This document shows, piece after piece, positions 1-4,609 of a stretch of DNA of 7,080 bases. The first letter of the stretch is position 1, and each line of letters begins with the position of its first letter. Source of the stretch: an uncultured Collinsella sp. (GTDB lineage: Bacteria; Actinomycetota; Coriobacteriia; Coriobacteriales; Coriobacteriaceae); the NCBI GenBank assembly GCA_938045085.1, contig CALINZ010000172.1, positions 1 to 7,080 of the forward strand, read 5' to 3'. Under the pieces are notes generated by a model that was not told the DNA's origin, did no database searches, and saw nothing but the letters and a program-made list of their open reading frames with translations. The translations under genes and the position numbers were made by a program.

Positions 1-15
1 TACGCTTGAACTGAG

Positions 16-47
16 AAGGGGGAGGCCTCGCGGCCTCCCCCTTTTTT
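16..47 (+). terminator. Rho-independent terminator of the upstream gene
   Basis: A perfect 10 bp GC-rich stem (GGGGGAGGCC at 18-27 with GGCCTCCCCC at 32-41) closes a 4 nt loop TCGC and is followed by six T residues at 42-47. Two A residues at 16-17 can pair with the first two Ts and lengthen the stem. The T-tract is only on the plus-strand side, so it ends transcription arriving from the left. The upstream gene itself is not visible: TGA triplets at 7-9 and 12-14 could be its stop codon, but the frame cannot be decided from so few bases. Confidence 0.93.
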
Positions 48-61
48 GCGTTTACGGGCTT

Positions 62-90
62 TTGTCTCACATAGTAGCTGTGTTTTATAA
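62..90 (+). promoter_or_regulatory. Possible distal sigma-A-type promoter
   Basis: TTGTCT at 62-67 and TTATAA at 85-90 are separated by 17 nt, close to the sigma-70/sigma-A consensus (TTGACA-17-TATAAT). It would start transcription near 97, giving a leader of about 60 nt before acpS. The call rests on consensus matching alone, in a locally AT-rich stretch, so it is weaker than the proximal candidate. Confidence 0.35.
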
Positions 91-97
91 CCCTCGT

Positions 98-127
98 TTG
101 TCGCATCTTCTGCGAACGGGCTACAAT
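98..127 (+). promoter_or_regulatory. Probable proximal sigma-A-type promoter of the acpS operon
   Basis: TTGTCG at 98-103 and TACAAT at 122-127 are 18 nt apart. TACAAT differs from the -10 consensus at one position. The predicted start of transcription is near 134, which leaves a leader of about 23 nt carrying only the acpS ribosome binding site. The spacer contains a 5 bp inverted repeat (TCGCA 101-105, TGCGA 111-115) that could be an operator or chance. As the only clear promoter region before six tightly packed genes, it probably drives the whole operon. Confidence 0.5.
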
Positions 128-146
128 AACTTAGTCTGTGCGATAT

Positions 147-153
147 GGAGGTG
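147..153 (+). promoter_or_regulatory. Strong ribosome binding site that fixes the acpS start
   Basis: GGAGGTG at 147-153 matches the anti-Shine-Dalgarno sequence very well. The GGAGG core ends 5 nt before the ATG at 157. An in-frame ATG at 145 overlaps this site and has no ribosome binding site of its own, so it is not the likely start. Confidence 0.8.
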
Positions 154-156
154 AAC

Positions 157-696
157 ATGGCTGAAGCTGGTATCGGCGTTGATATCGTCGAGATTTCCCG
201 CATGAAATCAATTCTTGAAAAGACGCCGTCGTTTGCTCGGCGTGTGTTTACCGAAGAAGAGCGTGCGTATTGCGATGTATCATCGCATCCCGCTGCTCAC
301 TATGCGAGCCGCTTTGCTTCGCGCGAGGCGGTACTTAAAGCTCTCGGCACGGGTTTTAGTCAAGGCGTGGGTCGCAAGGATGTTTCGGTTACGCGTGATA
401 AACTCGGCAAACCGAAGGCGCTGCTTTCGGGCCGTGCTCTCGAGATCGCTCAAGAACTGGGTGTTGTTGAAGTCGCTCTTTCCATTACGCTTACAGGAGA
501 TTTGGCCGTTGCGAATGCCATCGCGATTACCGAGGATGCTCGGCCTAAGCCAAAAGAGGAAAAGGTGAGCACCAAGAAACGCGTAGCGCAGACATTTAAA
601 GAGGCTCGCTCTGTTTTAGATGAGCTTGAGCAGCTGCAGAATTCAGCATTGACGGAGCACCTGGGCGATGCTTCGCAAGATACGCTAGGAGCATAG
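157..696 (+). CDS. acpS: Holo-[acyl-carrier-protein] synthase with C-terminal extension
   Basis: This is a cytoplasmic 4'-phosphopantetheinyl transferase of 179 residues. It moves phosphopantetheine from CoA to a serine of apo-ACP, activating it for fatty acid synthesis. Family signatures are GIGVDIVEISR (5-15, with metal-binding Asp9), FTEEE (31-35) and RFASREAVLKALGTG (52-66, with the conserved Glu57 and Lys61). The last motif is altered: residues 109-113 read SITLT where homologues such as Bacillus subtilis AcpS have SITHT, so Leu112 replaces a normally conserved His. The core ends near residue 126. About 50 further residues follow, first Lys/Pro/Glu-rich (129-142) and then a probable amphipathic helix (143-165), whereas typical AcpS is about 120 residues. 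The ATG at 157 is preferred over the in-frame ATG at 145, which overlaps the ribosome binding site. First gene of the operon; its stop abuts the nnr start. Codons end in A or T more often than in the downstream genes. Identity is secure; full activity is less certain because of the His change. Confidence 0.9.
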   Translation: MAEAGIGVDIVEISRMKSILEKTPSFARRVFTEEERAYCDVSSHPAAHYASRFASREAVLKALGTGFSQGVGRKDVSVTRDKLGKPKALLSGRALEIAQELGVVEVALSITLTGDLAVANAIAITEDARPKPKEEKVSTKKRVAQTFKEARSVLDELEQLQNSALTEHLGDASQDTLGA

Positions 697-2313
697 ATGA
701 AACCGGTTTTGAGTACCGAAGAAGTCGTTCGTCTCGAGGATATCATCGAACGCGAAGGGACTTCGAAGGCCGAGCTTATGGAGCTAGCGGGTGAGTTTGC
801 CGCCAACGAGGTCTTGAAGCTCAATCCCGATCGGGTTCTCGTTCTGGTCGGTTTTGGTAATAATGGCGGCGACGGTTGGGTTGCCGCCGATATCCTGAGC
901 CATAAGGGTGTGGACGTGGATATCGTTTCTCCGGTTGAGCCGGATGAGATTCCTGCTGCTCTGGCACGTCATGTTGCTCGTCGTACTGCCGGCCGCGATG
1001 TGCACGTTTGCGTCGGCCCCTCGCGTGACGAACTCGAGGTTTTGATCGATAAGGCCGATGTTGTTGTCGATGCCATTTTTGGTACCGGTTTCCACGGAAA
1101 TCTGCGTGCGCCGTTCTCCATCTGGATTCCTACGGTCAATGAATGCGCCGATTGTGTCGTATCCATTGATGTTCCCTCGGGCCTGAATGCCGAGACGGGC
1201 GTTGTTGATGACGACTGCATTCGTGCCGAGCATACGGTGACGATGATTGCGCCCAAGATTGGTCTGTATAGCGCTGATGGTCCTGAGTATGCTGGCGATT
1301 TGATCTGCGGCAATCTTTACGACCGTCTTGACGAGGTCATCGATGATGTCGACCACGCCGCCGAGATTGTCGAGCCCGGTGACTTAGTTGATTACTTTGC
1401 CCCACTACCTACGAATATCGATAAGTATTCCCGTGGCTCTGTGCTTATTGTCGCCGGATCTGCGCAATATCCTGGTGCTGCCATTATGGCGGCCAAGTCT
1501 GCAGCTCGCGCGGGTGCTGGTTACGTGGCAGTCGCGGCTCCTGACGCCTGCGCCAATCTTATTCGCATGGCACTTCCTTCGATTCCCGTCTTTGCTATTC
1601 CGTCTGATTCCCGCGGCTCCTTTGGCGCCGCTGCGCGCATGACGGTGTGCGAGATTGCAAAGAAGTACAGCTGTGTACTGTGCGGTCCCGGTATGACGAC
1701 ATCTGCCGGCGCTATGCAGGTGGTTTCGGGCTTGCTCGAGCTTGATGTGCCGCTTATCTTGGACGCCGATGCACTCAACTGCCTTGCTAAGATTGCCATT
1801 GACGGTATTGATAGTAATCCCGAGATGTATCGTCGCGAGCAGCCGTTGGTTATGACGCCGCACTATCGTGAACTTTCGCGTCTGGTTGCCGGTGACGAGG
1901 TGAACGACCTTGGTACTGCGATTGCAGCCGCGCAGAAGGTTGTCTGGGCTGCAGGCTCTGACAATCTGGTGGTCATTGCCAAGGGGCCGACGACGGCTAT
2001 CTGTGGCGTTGAGCGTGTGCTGCTGCCGCTCTCGGGTCCGGCTTCTCTGGCAACTGCCGGTTCGGGTGATGTTCTCGCGGGTATTTTGGCCGGCACGCTT
2101 GCCACCATGCGCGACGAGATGGATCGTTGGGAGTTGCTGTATTCGTACGCCGTCGCACTTCACAGCTACGCCGGTTTTGCCGCGGCGACGGAGTATGGTG
2201 AGAAGAGCGTCATCGCGACCGATCTTATCGACTTGATCGGTCCGGCCATGGAACTGGCGGCAAAGGATGCGCTCGAAGATCTGGGAATCATGGACGAAGG
2301 GTCGGATGACTAA
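697..2313 (+). CDS. nnr: Bifunctional NAD(P)H-hydrate epimerase / ADP-dependent NAD(P)H-hydrate dehydratase
   Basis: This 538-residue cytoplasmic enzyme repairs hydrated, inactive NADH and NADPH. The N-terminal YjeF_N domain (about 1-225) interconverts R and S epimers; the C-terminal ribokinase-like domain (about 235-525) dehydrates S-NAD(P)HX using ADP. Epimerase motifs are VGFGNNGGDG (51-60), DAIFGTG (125-131) and SIDVPSGLNAETG (156-168), with Asp158 at the expected catalytic position. Dehydratase motifs are GSAQYPGAAIMAAKSA (254-269), CGPGM (329-333), LDADALN (355-361), AKGPTT (428-433) and ATAGSGDVLAG (452-462, with the catalytic-type Asp458). The usual TPHPGE reads TPHYRE (387-392), a mild variation. 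Length is normal for the fused bacterial form. The ATG directly follows the acpS stop, with AGGAG at 687-691 placed 5 nt upstream inside acpS, suggesting coupled translation. Nnr, alr and tsaE are common operon neighbours in Gram-positives, which supports the call. Confidence 0.96.
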   Translation: MKPVLSTEEVVRLEDIIEREGTSKAELMELAGEFAANEVLKLNPDRVLVLVGFGNNGGDGWVAADILSHKGVDVDIVSPVEPDEIPAALARHVARRTAGRDVHVCVGPSRDELEVLIDKADVVVDAIFGTGFHGNLRAPFSIWIPTVNECADCVVSIDVPSGLNAETGVVDDDCIRAEHTVTMIAPKIGLYSADGPEYAGDLICGNLYDRLDEVIDDVDHAAEIVEPGDLVDYFAPLPTNIDKYSRGSVLIVAGSAQYPGAAIMAAKSAARAGAGYVAVAAPDACANLIRMALPSIPVFAIPSDSRGSFGAAARMTVCEIAKKYSCVLCGPGMTTSAGAMQVVSGLLELDVPLILDADALNCLAKIAIDGIDSNPEMYRREQPLVMTPHYRELSRLVAGDEVNDLGTAIAAAQKVVWAAGSDNLVVIAKGPTTAICGVERVLLPLSGPASLATAGSGDVLAGILAGTLATMRDEMDRWELLYSYAVALHSYAGFAAATEYGEKSVIATDLIDLIGPAMELAAKDALEDLGIMDEGSDD

Positions 2314-2315
2314 TC

Positions 2316-3461
2316 ATGAATAAAGCCGATTTGACGCGCTGGTCCTGGGTCGAGATCGACCGCGGGGCGCTCCGTCGCAACACGAGGGCCTATAAGAACT
2401 TGCTGAATCCACGTCAGCGCCTGTGCTGCGTGGTCAAGGCCGATGCTTATGGTCATGGAGCTGTTGAGTGCGCCAAGATCATGTATTCGGCCGGTGCCGA
2501 CATGTTTGCCGTGGCGACGGTTAACGAGGGCGTTGAGCTCCGACAGGGCGGGATTACGAAACCCATCCTCATCCTAAGCGAGCCGCCTATCGAGGCCATT
2601 CCGACGTTGCTCGAGTTTGATATCATGCCTTCGGTCTATACGTCTGACTTTGCTCTTGCGTATGGCGAATGTGCCGTCGCGGCGGGCAAAGTGGGCAAGT
2701 ATCATCTCGCCATCGAGACGGGCATGAATCGTATCGGCGTTCACTACACGCAGGTGCTCGACTTTGTCCGCGGTATAAATTTCCATCGCGGTATTCAGTG
2801 CGACGGCGTATTTACGCACTTCGCCACGGCCGATGAACCTTCGGGCTGGGACTACAAACTGCAGTGCCAGCGCTTTACCGAGGCCGTTCAGGCCATTAAG
2901 GATGCGGGTTTTGAGTGCGGTATCGTGCACTGCGCCAACACGCCGTCCTCGATGCTCGACCCCTCGATGCATTTTGATATGATCCGCGCCGGCGTTGGCT
3001 TGTATGGCATGCAGCCGTGCGAGCTGAGTGGCCGCGTGATGCAGCTTGATCCCGTTATGAGCGTCCATGCGCGTGTGACGCGCGTGGCACACCCTGCGAT
3101 GGGTGAGGGCGTGGGCTACGGTTTTACCTACCGCGTACCGCGTACGCGCGTTCAGATCTGCACGCTGCCGATCGGTTATGCCGATGGCCTATCGCGTACG
3201 CTTTCCAATCGTATGGATGTGCTGTATCGCGGCGAGCGTGTGCATCAGGTTGGCAATATCTGCATGGACCAGTTTATGGTCGCCATTCAGTCCAACCCGG
3301 CACACGAGATTCCCGAGGCCGAGTATGGTGACGAGATGATCATTGTCGGCCGCGATGGCGATGCCGAGATCACTATGGACGAGATGGCCCGACTGCGCGG
3401 AACGATTAACTACGAGGTCGCCTGCGGCTTTGGCATGCGTCTCGACAAGGTCTACGTGTAG
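2316..3461 (+). CDS. alr: Alanine racemase, PLP-dependent
   Basis: This fold-type III PLP enzyme (381 residues, normal length) converts L-alanine to D-alanine in the cytoplasm for the D-Ala-D-Ala end of peptidoglycan precursors. The N-terminal TIM-barrel domain carries VVKADAYGHG (39-48), where Lys41 forms the Schiff base with PLP, ETGMNRIG (134-141, with the conserved Arg139) and RAGVGLYG (224-231). The C-terminal beta domain carries GYGFTY (267-272), where Tyr268 aligns with the second catalytic base (Tyr265 of Geobacillus alanine racemase), GYADG (287-291), NICMDQF (314-320) and TINYEV (363-368). All expected active-site residues seem present. The start lies 2 nt after the nnr stop; no well-placed Shine-Dalgarno sequence is visible (a weak AAGG at 2297-2300 is 15 nt away), so translation probably depends on ribosomes finishing nnr. 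A second racemase gene elsewhere in the genome cannot be excluded. Confidence 0.97.
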   Translation: MNKADLTRWSWVEIDRGALRRNTRAYKNLLNPRQRLCCVVKADAYGHGAVECAKIMYSAGADMFAVATVNEGVELRQGGITKPILILSEPPIEAIPTLLEFDIMPSVYTSDFALAYGECAVAAGKVGKYHLAIETGMNRIGVHYTQVLDFVRGINFHRGIQCDGVFTHFATADEPSGWDYKLQCQRFTEAVQAIKDAGFECGIVHCANTPSSMLDPSMHFDMIRAGVGLYGMQPCELSGRVMQLDPVMSVHARVTRVAHPAMGEGVGYGFTYRVPRTRVQICTLPIGYADGLSRTLSNRMDVLYRGERVHQVGNICMDQFMVAIQSNPAHEIPEAEYGDEMIIVGRDGDAEITMDEMARLRGTINYEVACGFGMRLDKVYV

Positions 3462-3469
3462 GAGCCGCT

Positions 3470-4090
3470 ATGGGCGTCATGCACATCCCCGGCCATACCC
3501 ATCAGGCACCACGTGAGGTCGCACTCGAGGAAATTGAGGCCGTTCTGGGCGATTGTCACCTCTGCCAGCTCTACCAGTCGCGTCACAATATCGTGTTTGG
3601 CGTGGGAAACCCCCGCGCTCGCGTGATGTTTATTGGTGAGGCGCCGGGCCGCAATGAGGATTTGCAGGGCGAGCCCTTTGTGGGGGCGGCAGGCGAGGAC
3701 CTCAACGGCATTTTGTCGCTGGCGGGCCTCAAACGCGAAGACGTCTACATTGCCAACGTGCTTAAGTGCCGCCCGCCGGGAAACCGCAATCCGCGTCCCG
3801 AGGAAGTGCTGGCTTGCTCGCCGTTTTTGCGTGAGCAGATTCGAAGCATCTGGCCCGATATTATCGTGACGCTCGGCAACCCCGCGACGCACTTTGTGCT
3901 TAAGACCGAGATTGGCATTACTAAGCTGCGCGGCAGGTTCCACCAGATGGGGCATTTTGTAGTAATGCCCACGTTCCATCCGGCAGCAGCGCTGCGCAAT
4001 CCGGCGTGGCAGGAGCTGCTGGAGGAAGACTTTAAGATGCTGGGCGACTATCTGGAGCGACATCCCGCACCAGAGGACGCCTCGGAATAA
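3470..4090 (+). CDS. Family 4 uracil-DNA glycosylase (iron-sulfur type)
   Basis: This enzyme removes uracil from DNA, produced by cytosine deamination or dUTP incorporation, and so starts base excision repair. It has 206 residues. Four cysteines in the family 4 arrangement, C29-x2-C32 and C100-x15-C116, should bind a 4Fe-4S cluster. The uracil-binding and catalytic motif GEAPGRNED is at 56-64, IANVLKCRPPGNRNP at 94-108, and the second active-site motif HPAAALR at 170-176. The family is typical of thermophiles, Actinobacteria and many anaerobes, and differs from E. coli Ung. The start has AGGAG at 3460-3464 overlapping the alr stop, 5 nt before the ATG; an ATG three codons later (3479) is possible but less well spaced. 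The gene ends in tandem stops (TAA TAA, 4088-4093). It has no obvious metabolic link to its neighbours and may simply be a passenger of the operon. Confidence 0.94.
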   Translation: MGVMHIPGHTHQAPREVALEEIEAVLGDCHLCQLYQSRHNIVFGVGNPRARVMFIGEAPGRNEDLQGEPFVGAAGEDLNGILSLAGLKREDVYIANVLKCRPPGNRNPRPEEVLACSPFLREQIRSIWPDIIVTLGNPATHFVLKTEIGITKLRGRFHQMGHFVVMPTFHPAAALRNPAWQELLEEDFKMLGDYLERHPAPEDASE

Positions 4091-4102
4091 TAAGGAGCAT
4101 AT

Positions 4103-4609
4103 ATGTCCCTGGAGCGCCTGGGGGTAGGTACTTACAAAACGACTTGCGCTGCCGATACGGAGTACTTTGGCGAGCTAATTGCACCGTGCCTTGAGGACGG
4201 CGATGTGCTCATCCTGACCGGTGGCCTGGGAGTGGGCAAAACTCACTTTACCAAGGGCGTCTCGCGCGGGCTGGGCGATGGGCATATGGTTACGAGCCCT
4301 ACGTTTGCGCTCATAGCCGTTCACGATCAAGGTCGTATTCCGCTGTTTCACTTTGATCTATACCGCCTGGAGCATGCCTACGAGCTCGAGGATACGGGCA
4401 TTTTCGATGTGCTGGGCTATGAGGGTGCTTGCCTGCTGGAATGGGGCGAACAATTCCAGGACGAGCTGACGGATGAGTATCTTTCGGTGACGCTCAAGCG
4501 TGATGAGGGCGACAGCGATGTGCGAACGATAACGCTCGAGGCGCACGGTGACCGCGCAATGGAGCTTTCCCATTTGATTGATAAGGCTGTACAAGATGAG
4601 CTTGCATAA
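4103..4609 (+). CDS. tsaE: tRNA t6A biosynthesis ATPase TsaE
   Basis: TsaE is the small P-loop ATPase (168 residues, normal length) that binds the TsaB-TsaD complex and supports repeated rounds of tRNA N6-threonylcarbamoyladenosine-37 synthesis. The Walker A motif GGLGVGKT at 40-47 includes Lys46 and Thr47. The family motifs VTSPTF (63-68), FHFDLYRL (82-89) and CLLEWGEQ (110-117) follow in the expected order. The ribosome binding site AAGGAG at 4092-4097 is 5 nt before the ATG, just after the glycosylase stop codons. Its 3' end overlaps the start of the tsaB-rimI-tsaD gene, matching the physical partnership of the proteins. Older annotations call this family YjeE or a cell-wall-linked ATPase. 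Confidence 0.96.
   Translation: MSLERLGVGTYKTTCAADTEYFGELIAPCLEDGDVLILTGGLGVGKTHFTKGVSRGLGDGHMVTSPTFALIAVHDQGRIPLFHFDLYRLEHAYELEDTGIFDVLGYEGACLLEWGEQFQDELTDEYLSVTLKRDEGDSDVRTITLEAHGDRAMELSHLIDKAVQDELA
4582..4598 (+). promoter_or_regulatory. Ribosome binding site and ATG of the tsaB-rimI-tsaD gene, inside tsaE
   Basis: TAAGG at 4582-4586 lies 9 nt before the ATG at 4596, and both sit inside the end of tsaE. An earlier in-frame TTG at 4578 has no clear Shine-Dalgarno sequence and would add six residues not expected at a TsaB N-terminus. The ATG is therefore the likelier start, giving a 14 nt overlap with tsaE and probable translational coupling. Confidence 0.6.

Noticed and set aside
1405..2163. 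Minus-strand open frame of 252 codons opposite nnr
   Set aside because: Its composition is that of a shadow frame (Arg, His and Thr rich), with no convincing ribosome binding site and full overlap with a confident gene.
4578..4595. TTG at 4578 as start of the fusion gene
   Set aside because: It has no clear Shine-Dalgarno sequence, and the ATG at 4596 has TAAGG 9 nt upstream and gives a normal TsaB N-terminus.
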